Shown here: positions 1 to 8,825 of the stretch, piece after piece | How the letters are laid out: each line of letters begins with the position of its first letter | Position numbering within the stretch: position 1 is the stretch's first letter | Source of the DNA: Bacillota bacterium | GTDB lineage: Bacteria; Bacillota; Clostridia; DSM-8532 | Length of the DNA: 64,000 bases | Assembly: GCA_023411795.1 (NCBI GenBank) | Contig: JAEYOK010000010.1 | Coordinates: forward strand, 128,892 to 192,891 | Reading direction: 5' to 3' | Position numbers and translations under genes: made by a program | Notes under the pieces: generated by a model | Databases searched by the model: none | Seen by the model: the letters and a program-made list of their open reading frames with translations, nothing else | What the model was told of the DNA's origin: nothing

Positions 1-309
1 TACACCACTAAAAAAATACCCGGGATCATTAACTTCTTTATAGGTAGTATGAAATGTTATTCCCCTATAGTTATCATCACTTCCAATAGTACAATCTCCA
101 ACAAATGAAAGAGTTATATCAGTGATTTGAATCTCTTCAACAGGCTCGTTCACTTCTTCTAGTATTTTTGATTCATCAGCATCCTTGTTTTCTTCCTGTA
201 TCTCAGGTGCTGTTATCTCAATTACATCATACTCACTTTTTACAGGTATTGAAGAAATATTAAATGGAAATGACGACAATGCCAGCATAACAATAAGAAA
301 CCTTTTCAT
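1..309 (-). CDS. CapA-like poly-gamma-glutamate/metallophosphatase family protein (N-terminal part, cut by window edge)
   Basis: The minus strand is open from an ATG at 309 (or an in-frame ATG at 318) to the window edge, giving 103 visible residues. The start MKRFLIVMLALS looks like a signal peptide or N-terminal membrane anchor. An acidic, low-complexity linker follows (EEN, DADES, EEVNEPVEE). At about residues 66-76 the sequence TLSFVGDCTIG matches the first metal-binding strand of CapA/PGA_cap proteins, which are surface proteins linked to poly-gamma-glutamate export or a metallophosphoesterase-like activity. No strong ribosome site is seen for either start. The family call rests on this one motif plus the signal peptide. 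Confidence 0.65.
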   Translation of the reverse strand, partial: MKRFLIVMLALSSFPFNISSIPVKSEYDVIEITAPEIQEENKDADESKILEEVNEPVEEIQITDITLSFVGDCTIGSDDNYRGITFHTTYKEVNDPGYFFSGV

Positions 310-375
310 AACACTCATCAATATAAAAATTCCTATTGTTATATATAGATGTTTCCCAAATAAAAAGTACCAAAA

Positions 376-420
376 AAAGAGAATCTGCAAAATTGTAATT
401 CAACTTTGCGATTCTCTTTT
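376..420. terminator. Bidirectional hairpin terminator downstream of the chemotaxis receptor gene
   Basis: The arms AAGAGAATCTGCAAA and CTTTGCGATTCTCTT pair with a one-base bulge around a loop of about 12 nt. There is an A-run on the left and a T-run on the right, so it could work in both directions. It lies 22 bp past the stop of the receptor gene at 442. Confidence 0.75.
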
Positions 421-441
421 AAATAGGCTTCAAAACTATTA

Positions 442-2616
442 TTATTTAATTTTAAAACTTTGTATTGATGTGTTCAGATGACTTGCAGTTTCATCAAGTT
501 GTTTAGCATATCCGGATAGCTCTTCGATTGAGCTAAGCTGCTCTTGAGTAGCTGCTGATACCTCCTGAGTTGCCGCGGCTATCTCTTCTGAAACTGCTGA
601 GATACTATGTATAGCCGATAAAGCTCCATCTTTATAGCTATCCATAACATCTGCTCCCTTAGTAATTTCTCTTACCTTATTACCCAACTCAACCATTGCA
701 TCAGATATCTTTTTAAATACAGCCAATGTGTTTTCAACCGCAATATTATGAGATTTAAGAATATTCTCCGACGCCTCCGCACTTTGAACAACACGTGTTG
801 TCTGATTCTGGGTATCCTTAACGATTGCTGCTATTTCTCTGGTAGCTGACGCTGACTGCTCGGCCAATTTTCTGATTTCATCGGCAACAACAGCAAATCC
901 TAAACCGGCATCTCCAGCTCTTGCAGCTTCTATAGCAGCATTCAATGCCAACAAATTAGTTTGTTCGGCAATACCACTAATAACCTTCACTATTTTTCCT
1001 ATTGATTGCGAATGAGTATTAAGTTCTTGAGCATCGGTAATAATTGTTTTTGCAATACCTGTTGTTTCATTTGCTTTGCTCTCCAAGTCAACCACAGATG
1101 CTAATCCTGCCTCAGTTAGTTTAATGGTGTCATCCGAGTATAATGCTATCGATTTCGCATGGTCTGATACAGTGTTTATTTTTAAGGCAAGATCGCTCAT
1201 CTTACTTGCACCTTGTTCGGAATCAACTGCTTGTGCTGTTGAGCCTTCTGCTATTTCTTGAACTGTCTTTGCTACTTCGTGGGACACTATTGAAATCTGA
1301 TTAGTGGTCGATGCAACTATTTTTGCGGACTCTATTACAGTCATGGCAGTATCTGTGGCATTAGAGATTAGCCCTCTCATGCTTTCAACCATCGAATTTA
1401 TGCTTCTCGTAAGAATTCCCAACTCATTCTTACTTTTCGTTTCAGCCTTTACTGTTAAGTCACCTGCAGCAACCTTTTGGGAAAGAGTTAATATCTGTTT
1501 AATTGCTTTTGATATTCCAAAGGCCATAAAAAACCCAATTAATATATTAATAACGATAGCTATTATAGTAAATTGATTAGTTACTCTACCAATACTTCCG
1601 GCAGCTTCTTTAAAATTGGAAGTTGGAATAAGGCTGACAATTATATAGCCTGTATCACCAAGTTTTGTACTTATTTTTGTGTGAACCATCATATATTCTT
1701 CGCCTTTATACTTGTCAAAAAGCGTTCCGTCTTCTTGTTTCCCAGATATATCTAAAAAGAATTCTTTGTCCGTTATTTGATTACTAGTATCATTCATATC
1801 CAGAAGTTTACTTTTTCCGTCAACAATTTCAAAAGCGATATCTCTGTTATCAGGACTTATAAGATGAAGTTCGCTATTCTTCCCTAAGTTAATGCCATCA
1901 AGCATGGATTGAATAACCTCTACTTTTAGGTCAAGAATAAAAAATCCTCTATCTGCACCTTTATTTGTATCCTTCATTTGTCTTACTAAAGATAATCCAT
2001 AATTTAATTCAAATTTTGTGCGTTGCTCATCAATTTCATTATGTAATCCAACCCATAATGTTTTACCGGACAATTCCCTTGCTTTTGTCATTTGGGGACC
2101 ATCGAATATATTACTATCCGAAGATGCTACATTAACAGTATTACTGGTCGTTTCAATTGTTTTACCGTCTCTTAATAATAATGTAATATTATCAATTGAG
2201 GAGTCTTTATGCTTAGTATTATTTAAATAAGATAATATTTCTTGCTGAAGTTGTTTAACTTCCCATGTTGTTTCAGATGAACTGGAATCTGACGTTAAAT
2301 ATTTTTGAACATTATCATCGAACATTATCTGAGTAGAAAGATCCTCATAGTAACTAAAGTTCATTACCATATTTTTATTTAATAGCTTTATCGTTTCAAA
2401 AGATGTGGCTGTTGCCGTATCCTTTATTGACTGAAAAGCTCTGTTATATGATATAAGTCCTAATAATATAATTGGTATTATTGTAATCATAAACGCGGCA
2501 ATTAATTGTGTCTTAATACTGGTAAACACACCTAAATTTTTAATGTTCCCAAAGATGTCCTTCAAAGACTTTTTATTTGAGCTTGGATTTTTGACTTTCC
2601 CTTTTTTAATACCCAT
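442..2616 (-). CDS. Methyl-accepting chemotaxis protein with extracellular double-Cache-type sensor
   Basis: This 724-residue membrane receptor has a short basic cytoplasmic start, a first membrane helix near residues 37-57 and a roughly 290-residue extracellular region of Cache type. A second membrane helix lies near 347-368. A HAMP linker (AAGDLTVKAE region) and a long helical signalling domain follow. The hairpin tip carries the highly conserved stretch around EQTNLLALNAAIEAARAG, which binds CheA and CheW, and the flanking Ala/Glu-rich helices would hold methylation sites. The start is supported by AGGGCGG upstream. It appears monocistronic, with a terminator on each side. The ligand cannot be told from the sequence. 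Confidence 0.95.
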   Translation of the reverse strand: MGIKKGKVKNPSSNKKSLKDIFGNIKNLGVFTSIKTQLIAAFMITIIPIILLGLISYNRAFQSIKDTATATSFETIKLLNKNMVMNFSYYEDLSTQIMFDDNVQKYLTSDSSSSETTWEVKQLQQEILSYLNNTKHKDSSIDNITLLLRDGKTIETTSNTVNVASSDSNIFDGPQMTKARELSGKTLWVGLHNEIDEQRTKFELNYGLSLVRQMKDTNKGADRGFFILDLKVEVIQSMLDGINLGKNSELHLISPDNRDIAFEIVDGKSKLLDMNDTSNQITDKEFFLDISGKQEDGTLFDKYKGEEYMMVHTKISTKLGDTGYIIVSLIPTSNFKEAAGSIGRVTNQFTIIAIVINILIGFFMAFGISKAIKQILTLSQKVAAGDLTVKAETKSKNELGILTRSINSMVESMRGLISNATDTAMTVIESAKIVASTTNQISIVSHEVAKTVQEIAEGSTAQAVDSEQGASKMSDLALKINTVSDHAKSIALYSDDTIKLTEAGLASVVDLESKANETTGIAKTIITDAQELNTHSQSIGKIVKVISGIAEQTNLLALNAAIEAARAGDAGLGFAVVADEIRKLAEQSASATREIAAIVKDTQNQTTRVVQSAEASENILKSHNIAVENTLAVFKKISDAMVELGNKVREITKGADVMDSYKDGALSAIHSISAVSEEIAAATQEVSAATQEQLSSIEELSGYAKQLDETASHLNTSIQSFKIK

Positions 2617-2795
2617 AATAGTAACCGCCCTTCATGTCGGAAATCAAGTCTTTTTATTATGTACCACAATATTTATACAGCTAAAACATATTTTAAACTT
2701 TTTCCTCTTACTTTTACCAATAAAGATATACATTAGGCAGGTATCTACATATTCTTTTGGATATGGAAATATAGGTTTATAAATAGATTGGTGTT

Positions 2796-2827
2796 AAAAA
2801 GAGCGGACAATAATCCGCTCTTTTCTT
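2796..2827 (-). terminator. Probable terminator of the 13-gene defence operon
   Basis: A perfect stem, AAGAGCGGA-N6-TCCGCTCTT, is followed on the minus strand by a run of T. It lies about 260 bp past the last gene of the operon (kinase, stop at 3088). The rest of the 2617-3087 gap is AT-rich and shows no convincing gene, promoter or repeat. Confidence 0.7.
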
Positions 2828-3087
2828 CGTTAAATTCTCAAGTACGAAATACCTCTTTCAGAATATGCTGCCACATTTCAATTGAGTTCAAGTATCATAT
2901 CATTATAAATCCATCTCAATATCGTTACTCTTTAGCCATTCTTTCCTGATTAATAATAGGAAATTTTATAGTTAAATATTCTGCTCACATATAATTGTTG
3001 TGCCTCTGGTTTTGTCCAAATATTATACATACTTCGCATTTACTGCAAAATACTATTGATACATAGGAATAGAGAACAACTTATATA

Positions 3088-4530
3088 TTATAGATATTTT
3101 TCATAAATATATATTCTGTGCCTTATTTTCGCATCTTTTGGATCAAGTCTCAATGCGTAATTGAAGAATCCTCTTGCTTTGTTATAATCTTTTTTCTGAT
3201 CGTATGCATGTCCAAGTTTTTTAACAATATACAGCATTCCTGGAGTCTGCTTATTAATATCCTCTAACATTTTTATTGCTTCGTCTTCTTCGTTGTTAAG
3301 TCCGTATACACAGGCCAACTTGTACCTATAATCCAGATTAGCAGGATTTTTTTCAACAAGTCGCCTGAAAAAGCTTATTGCTTCATCATACTTCTTTAGC
3401 TCAAGTTGTACTTTTCCATTCAAATATAGAAGGTTGTCTTCAAAAGCATTTCTTCGGATACCTTCTACCTGGCTTAAGTCAATATTCTTTAGCAACTCTA
3501 AACTTTCATAGTACATCCCCTGTAGAAAATTTGTATATGCAAAATGATATAGAACATCCTGTGTTTTATTGTCATTTTCCATTTCGTGTTTAAGTAATAA
3601 TTCAGCCTTTTTATGTTCGCCTGTCTTATAGAAGCCAATTACCGCTTCCATCCAATCCTTATTACGGATAATAGGCTTTATACATTTATTGTAATTAAGA
3701 ATTTCGTTATCATTACTGCTCATTGCAGCTTCCAAATCAATTCTTAACTCTTGAATACTACCATACCTATCCTCGGGGTTACGTTGTAATGCTTTTAATA
3801 TAACTCTTTCCAAAGACTCCGAAACATTATCATTTATTTCTCGTGGCTTTGGATATGGAATATTATTAATAAGTTGATTTGCAGTATCATGTGGTGTCCT
3901 GCCTGTAACAAATTTATATAATAATACTCCAAGAGCATAAATATCCGAATTTAGATACCTCTTGTTGGAGCCAGCAACTTCTGGAGCAAGATATGCCCAT
4001 GTACCTCCTCCATCAATTGTCTTTATAAATAAATCCTCAATTAACTTGCTTGTACCAAAATCAGTAATTTTAGCATGGTTATTATTCAATAAGATATTTT
4101 GAGGCTTAATATCCCCATGGCATATGTGCTTGTCATGTATGTATTCAACACCACATAAAATTTGAAGATACAATTTATGAATATCTGCAAAAGTTCTTGG
4201 ACTTTTAAAACCAGAATCATTCAGCTCGTCTGATAGTTTATGTCCATTAAAATATTCCATCTCAATAACAAATACACCATCAACTCTTCCTATCCAGAAG
4301 ATACTTACCACATTAGGATGTGTACTTCCTACAAACTCTTTGCCTTCGGACAAGGTATTGTCTCCCCGTTCCTGGTCCTTTGGTATCTTCAAGGCAACTA
4401 TTTGATTAGTTTCAAGGTTGGTCGCCTTCCAAACATACCCGAATGATCCTTCGTCAATAAAGTCTTTAAGCAAATACTTGTTGCCTATGTTTGTGTCTTT
4501 CTGGGGATGAAAATTGGCTTTCTTTTTCAT
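3088..4530 (-). CDS. Serine/threonine protein kinase with C-terminal TPR repeats (defence operon)
   Basis: The kinase domain spans about residues 17-270. Visible parts are the glycine loop GSFGYV, the ATP-binding lysine in VALK (K48), the catalytic loop HGDIKPQN (D140, N145), DFG (D157) and the APE-equivalent APEV. All catalytic residues are present, so it should be active. Residues 300-480 form TPR-like helical hairpins, for example the YDEAISFF and YNKARGFF repeats. There is no membrane segment, so it is cytoplasmic, unlike the usual PASTA kinases. It is the last gene of the operon, 4 bp after the preceding gene. Kinases occur in defence systems such as Pgl/BREX2 (PglW) and Stk2. A role in signalling infection or switching an effector is inferred. 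Confidence 0.93.
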   Translation of the reverse strand: MKKKANFHPQKDTNIGNKYLLKDFIDEGSFGYVWKATNLETNQIVALKIPKDQERGDNTLSEGKEFVGSTHPNVVSIFWIGRVDGVFVIEMEYFNGHKLSDELNDSGFKSPRTFADIHKLYLQILCGVEYIHDKHICHGDIKPQNILLNNNHAKITDFGTSKLIEDLFIKTIDGGGTWAYLAPEVAGSNKRYLNSDIYALGVLLYKFVTGRTPHDTANQLINNIPYPKPREINDNVSESLERVILKALQRNPEDRYGSIQELRIDLEAAMSSNDNEILNYNKCIKPIIRNKDWMEAVIGFYKTGEHKKAELLLKHEMENDNKTQDVLYHFAYTNFLQGMYYESLELLKNIDLSQVEGIRRNAFEDNLLYLNGKVQLELKKYDEAISFFRRLVEKNPANLDYRYKLACVYGLNNEEDEAIKMLEDINKQTPGMLYIVKKLGHAYDQKKDYNKARGFFNYALRLDPKDAKIRHRIYIYEKYL

Positions 4531-4534
4531 AGCT

Positions 4535-5188
4535 TTAACCCGCCTCTATCCATTGATCAAGTTTTAAATTCTCGTTATTCCCCGTTGCAATACATCGGTA
4601 TACTAAATAAGTTGTCTTTACTCCATTAATACCATGAACAATCTTCCCATTTGGCTGTTTGAAGCCAGTATCAAGTATTGATACACACTCATTGATTTCA
4701 GCTGCATTCACTGCTGAATAACTCCAATAAATAAATAGTATTACAGGTATGTCTCCACCCATTTGATGATAAGCGATCAACAAGTTTTGTATCTTTTCTC
4801 TTAATTTGTTATCCTTTTTCCTATTCTTCTCATACCGTTCAAACTCGCATATTAAAACTGGCTTGTTGTCTACCTTTGAAAACCAGATAGAGTCTGGCCT
4901 AACAGCTTCGCAATTATTTACACTATAATTCGCTGCTTCTTCAGCAACAGATTCTTTGTAATGGTTCTTCTGAACATCCCCATAAGGATAAACAGGATAC
5001 TCCGAAACAGCGGTAACACCATTTATGTGTCTTCCAACTTCAGTAATATAATTCAATCCCAATGAGTGGACCGTTTCAGAATAATCCCTAACCCCAAACT
5101 CGGTCATCATCGGGAACATATCTTTTCTAATTTTTCCACTTTCAAGCTCATTTTTGATAAATGCAATTACTTCATTCTTATTCATCAA
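4535..5188 (-). CDS. PD-(D/E)XK nuclease-like protein of the defence operon
   Basis: 217 residues, not recognised by name. The middle has the shape of a restriction-endonuclease fold: RPDSIWF (D99), then a beta strand ending in LICEFERYE (E115, E117). This would be the acidic pair of a PD-(D/E)XK site, but the usual lysine is replaced (EFER), so activity is uncertain. The YHQMGGDIPVILFIYW strand further on fits the same fold. It overlaps the HerA gene by 11 bp, which suggests coupled translation and a partner of HerA or the kinase. It could instead be a structural PD-(D/E)XK relative without cutting activity. Confidence 0.6.
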   Translation of the reverse strand: MMNKNEVIAFIKNELESGKIRKDMFPMMTEFGVRDYSETVHSLGLNYITEVGRHINGVTAVSEYPVYPYGDVQKNHYKESVAEEAANYSVNNCEAVRPDSIWFSKVDNKPVLICEFERYEKNRKKDNKLREKIQNLLIAYHQMGGDIPVILFIYWSYSAVNAAEINECVSILDTGFKQPNGKIVHGINGVKTTYLVYRCIATGNNENLKLDQWIEAG

Positions 5189-6863
5189 AAACTCCCCATT
5201 CTTTAATTACCTCTGGAGATTCCCCACCATGTATTAACGCCTTTGTACCAATTCTTACCAGAAGTGGTGCAGGTATAGACCTGCCGCTTATCAAAGCCTC
5301 ACCTGTTGACAATGATGGAAGTTCTTCAATATCAGATTGTGAAAACATATCCGATGTTTTTGCAATAAACCTCTGATCGTCAGGATTTTTCAAACGCATC
5401 GTTATAATTGTGTTACACTGGGATGTTACATCTGGGTCAAGTTTTGAAGGTCTCTGTGATATAATCGCAAATCCTGTTCCAAACTTTCTTCCTTCAGCAG
5501 CAATCTTTTTAATAATTTTTTTAGAAATGCAAGGAACTCCTGCAGGAGCAAAATTATGACCTTCCTCATATACAAGAAAACATGGCCTTATAGTCTGCTT
5601 TTTATCAGAAGCGGCACGCATTATTTCACTTGAGATCAGTGCTGTTATTATTTGTTTTGCGTCATCAGACAGACCTTGCAGATCAATAATAACAAGTCTT
5701 CCAACCCTATTGCCTTTTTCACCGACCATTTTATATATGTCGGTTGGCTCACCAATAGCTCTTGTATAGAAGCTCTTGGATTCATTGATTACTCTGCTCA
5801 ACTTCATAGAGGCGACGGCAGCACTTCTATTATTCAATGCTTTTGCTTCGCCCTCTGTCAGCTGATCCCATCCTCTCAACTCATCCAATCCAGTTTCATC
5901 TGACAACAAATATGTTAAATCTTGAATATCTCTTGGAGGGGTATTGTATTTAGCTTTCCAGTACCTTATTGCCACATCCAGAACTCTCTCTTGGGCTTCG
6001 GTCAGACCTGGTAGAATCGAGGATAAATCATCCATATCAAACCTATCAAATTGAAGTGCCAGGTGAACATTCTTTCCATTATACTTATAATCAAATGCAT
6101 CCATTTGAGGTGTATAAACCTTTATTCCTCCGCCTGCTTTCAGGAGTTTCCTGAAGGATTCTTGTATATTTTGTACACTCTTTGCTTCTCTGATATCTTC
6201 AATGGAACCCAAATTGTCATTAAAATGTATGTCTCCCTTTTCCATTGCCTTACCATATTCACCGTGAACATCAAATACAATAATAGTACCGTTCATTTCC
6301 GCAACAAGTTTTTCAATAATCCTTCCAACAGTATAAGACTTACCTGATCCCGTCATAGCAAGTATAGCAAGATGCTCGGTGACAAGCTTATTAACGTCGA
6401 GGTAGACTGGAACAATATTATTGCCCTTCTCATATCCAATCAAATTTCCAATATTAATACTTGTATTTTCATCAAACTTATAAAACTTTGATAGAAATTC
6501 GTAATCTACGCCATAAACTTTTTCTCCAGGATTTAATGCTCTTCTTGGGATTTTAATCTGCCCAGAGCTATCCCTGTAGCCTACAAGCTCTATAGTACCA
6601 AAAAGCGTCTCCCCAGTTACTTGAGCCCCTGGAAGTATCTCAAGTGAAGATAATCCTTCTCCCATATTTGAGTTATATAAGATATTACTCCTTGATATAG
6701 ATACAATTCTTCCCAGTACATATGTATCCCCTTCAAGTTCTGACTCCTGATGCCTGATTTTTACAAACTCCCCTCTTTTTGCAGAGAAGCTGTTTTGTAA
6801 TGCAATTTTCAAATCATTAGGATTTCCTGTGTTTCCTATCAGCTTGCCTATGTATTTATCCAT
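5178..6863 (-). CDS. HerA-like FtsK/VirD4-clade ATPase (DNA translocase)
   Basis: 561 residues. An N-terminal beta-barrel (HAS-barrel-like, about 25-120) precedes the ATPase core. Walker A is MTGSGKSYT (K175, S176) and a Walker B-like strand LVYEEGHNFAP is typical of HerA. Further conserved parts are VIIDLQGLSDD and AAEGRKFGTGFAIISQRPSKL with the arginine finger. HerA forms hexameric rings that move along DNA and normally works with the nuclease NurA. The next gene upstream (387 aa) is a candidate NurA-like partner, separated by 14 bp. Within this operon it is probably the motor of a DNA-degrading or blocking complex, which is inferred. Confidence 0.93.
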   Translation of the reverse strand: MDKYIGKLIGNTGNPNDLKIALQNSFSAKRGEFVKIRHQESELEGDTYVLGRIVSISRSNILYNSNMGEGLSSLEILPGAQVTGETLFGTIELVGYRDSSGQIKIPRRALNPGEKVYGVDYEFLSKFYKFDENTSINIGNLIGYEKGNNIVPVYLDVNKLVTEHLAILAMTGSGKSYTVGRIIEKLVAEMNGTIIVFDVHGEYGKAMEKGDIHFNDNLGSIEDIREAKSVQNIQESFRKLLKAGGGIKVYTPQMDAFDYKYNGKNVHLALQFDRFDMDDLSSILPGLTEAQERVLDVAIRYWKAKYNTPPRDIQDLTYLLSDETGLDELRGWDQLTEGEAKALNNRSAAVASMKLSRVINESKSFYTRAIGEPTDIYKMVGEKGNRVGRLVIIDLQGLSDDAKQIITALISSEIMRAASDKKQTIRPCFLVYEEGHNFAPAGVPCISKKIIKKIAAEGRKFGTGFAIISQRPSKLDPDVTSQCNTIITMRLKNPDDQRFIAKTSDMFSQSDIEELPSLSTGEALISGRSIPAPLLVRIGTKALIHGGESPEVIKEWGVFDE

Positions 6864-6877
6864 TTAACCCGACCTCC

Positions 6878-8041
6878 TCACTCTTCAAACGCATCTAAAT
6901 TTTCTTTCCAGATGTTCTCTAATTCTTCATCTTTAAGCTTTTCTCTTGTCTGTGCCTTATAGAATTCAAGAATTGCATTTTTACCATTATTAGTTGCTTC
7001 TATAGGTTTTAAAGCATATTTGGCATACCATAATGGAATAGGAAGTGCTTTTTGTTGGTCGAATACTATAAGTGATATAATCTGTGAAGCCAATTCATCA
7101 AGCATTTCCGCTGTCCAATCCCTAACTGTTCCTAACATTTCAATTAGCAATGGCGGTGTTGTATTTCCTGCCTTAATATGCATCCCCATAAGGCCGAGCT
7201 CTCTTAACGATTCTGGCTCAAGCCTGCTGTCTTTATTAATTCCATCAAATTGGAAAGCTGCTGTTCGTGTCTTTTTTACCAGTATCCCAGTCATTAGCCT
7301 TTTGATTCCTACATCCTGAATTTTAGGCATTAGTTCGTCAATCTTTGCAATGATACCGCTTTCTATAGGGTCCGCAATAAACTTGCTGTTATCATCTGTT
7401 AATGCAAACACAATCGCACCAAAGCGTTTATTACCAACTGAAATGATTTTAACCCCTTCTTTAGCAAAGGGATAAATATTATCCTTATAACTCAACCAGA
7501 ATTTCTCTATGCTCACTTTACATTTATTGTATATGTTTAATATATCTTTGCGGTTATCAAGCGGTGCATCTGCTCTCTCCAACAGCAAAGGCACATCAAC
7601 AATTACAAGTTCAGGCTTACTGTCATCCTTCATAAGCTCTTCCAGTAATTTATATGTATTTATAATATCTATGTACTTTAGCTTCTTTTGACTGTCCAAA
7701 TCATCAATTTCATCAACTTCAACGGTACTATCCTGCCTGGTCTTGTAGATAGAGCCGTCTTCAATTAACATATCCTGCCTGGCAGCACCAGCAACATATA
7801 AGATTCCTCCAAATGCATTGGAAGTTCTATTGATGGCACTAATTCCAGAAGCCTTTATTGTTAAAGGATCAAGAAGTTCAATATTTCTTATTACCCCTGA
7901 CTTTTTCAGAGTTGGAGCAATTTTATCTATAAACCTCATTTTTGAGGACAGCTTTGAAACTGTTGATGGCAGACCAAGCTGTATATTCGCAACGATACTT
8001 TGCGATACTGGAGTATTAAAATCGTTATCTCCATTCATCAC
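6878..8041 (-). CDS. NurA-like putative nuclease partner of HerA
   Basis: 387 residues, not recognised with certainty. Two stretches fit the NurA layout: an early strand GGILYVAGAARQD (about residue 80) and PELVIVDVPLLLERAD (about 150), where D153 sits like the second acidic motif of NurA. A later segment contains ILVKKTRTAAF. It sits directly before herA, the usual place for nurA. It begins at a GTG (8041) or at the next codon, an ATG (8038), behind GGGAG, and overlaps the previous gene by 17 bp. The classic DGS motif is not clear, so it may be a divergent or inactive relative. The neighbouring HerA is the main support. Confidence 0.5.
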   Translation of the reverse strand: MMNGDNDFNTPVSQSIVANIQLGLPSTVSKLSSKMRFIDKIAPTLKKSGVIRNIELLDPLTIKASGISAINRTSNAFGGILYVAGAARQDMLIEDGSIYKTRQDSTVEVDEIDDLDSQKKLKYIDIINTYKLLEELMKDDSKPELVIVDVPLLLERADAPLDNRKDILNIYNKCKVSIEKFWLSYKDNIYPFAKEGVKIISVGNKRFGAIVFALTDDNSKFIADPIESGIIAKIDELMPKIQDVGIKRLMTGILVKKTRTAAFQFDGINKDSRLEPESLRELGLMGMHIKAGNTTPPLLIEMLGTVRDWTAEMLDELASQIISLIVFDQQKALPIPLWYAKYALKPIEATNNGKNAILEFYKAQTREKLKDEELENIWKENLDAFEE

Positions 8042-8825
8042 TTCTCAACTCCCTTTCCCGTATTGCTCTGGTAAAAGCCTTCAAGTTCCTTTGTTTAATA
8101 TAGTCCAACCCCATATCAGAAGCTTTTCCTTCACAAATATAACAATTATTTAGTAACTCATTATACTTAATATGCAAGGTTTCTTCCGTAGCCTCTGTAT
8201 TGAAGTATTTCTTTACTTTTGCGACAATTCCACCTTTAAAGCTTATATCTGATGCTGCAAGCAATAACAGATATAAATGCATGTCATCCAGTTTGAGTTC
8301 TCCATTCACATTCGCAACATCCGCTACTTCTTTGATATCAACCGATATAAGTTTGTGAAAAAGGCTCTTACACAAATCCATATGTTCAGAAAGTTTGTAG
8401 TCTAACAACGGCAGAGTGACTATTGTCATCAAACCACAACCTGTATTTCTTCTATAATTGATACCAAACACTTGTCCATTTTGTTCAAATACTACTTCCT
8501 TTACCGAGCTTCGGATTTGGTAATTTACAGGAATGCCATCATAATGACTGTTAAAAGCCTTAATTTCAATAGGAACTGACGCATTCACATAGGTATGCAC
8601 ATCCATTTCAATCCATGTCGGAACAATTAGCAACTGATTTTTACTATCCTCAATCCATTGATTTAGTGTAGTCAATTTTTCTTGTGAAAGCTTTGTCAGA
8701 GCAATTGCTGGAACAACCAGGATGCCATTATGCAGATCTTCTGTTGGTGCCGCATCACATAGGGTAAAATTCTTAAGAACCTTATATTCTGTTCTATTCT
8801 CAAATTCCTTTAGCACTTGAACCAT
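8025..8825 (-). CDS. Protein with a class I glutamine-amidotransferase-like fold and C-terminal helical/winged domain (defence operon)
   Basis: 266 residues, no family name assigned. The first about 150 residues resemble the GATase1-like fold: a strand HNGILVVPA, then helix KLSQEKLTTLNQWIE and strand NQLLIVPTW, and later a nucleophile-elbow-like GCGLMTIVTLPLL. The catalytic Cys/His/Glu set cannot be placed with confidence, so this may be a binding rather than an enzymatic domain. The last 90 residues are helical and could form a winged helix. Its ATG overlaps the stop of the giant ATPase gene as TAATG, so the two are translationally coupled and may be partners. Confidence 0.55.
   Translation of the reverse strand: MVQVLKEFENRTEYKVLKNFTLCDAAPTEDLHNGILVVPAIALTKLSQEKLTTLNQWIEDSKNQLLIVPTWIEMDVHTYVNASVPIEIKAFNSHYDGIPVNYQIRSSVKEVVFEQNGQVFGINYRRNTGCGLMTIVTLPLLDYKLSEHMDLCKSLFHKLISVDIKEVADVANVNGELKLDDMHLYLLLLAASDISFKGGIVAKVKKYFNTEATEETLHIKYNELLNNCYICEGKASDMGLDYIKQRNLKAFTRAIRERELRSDEWR

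Noticed and set aside
185..481. Plus-strand open frame of 98 codons across the CapA/receptor spacer
   Set aside because: It covers the capA start on the other strand and runs through a terminator hairpin; no ribosome site.
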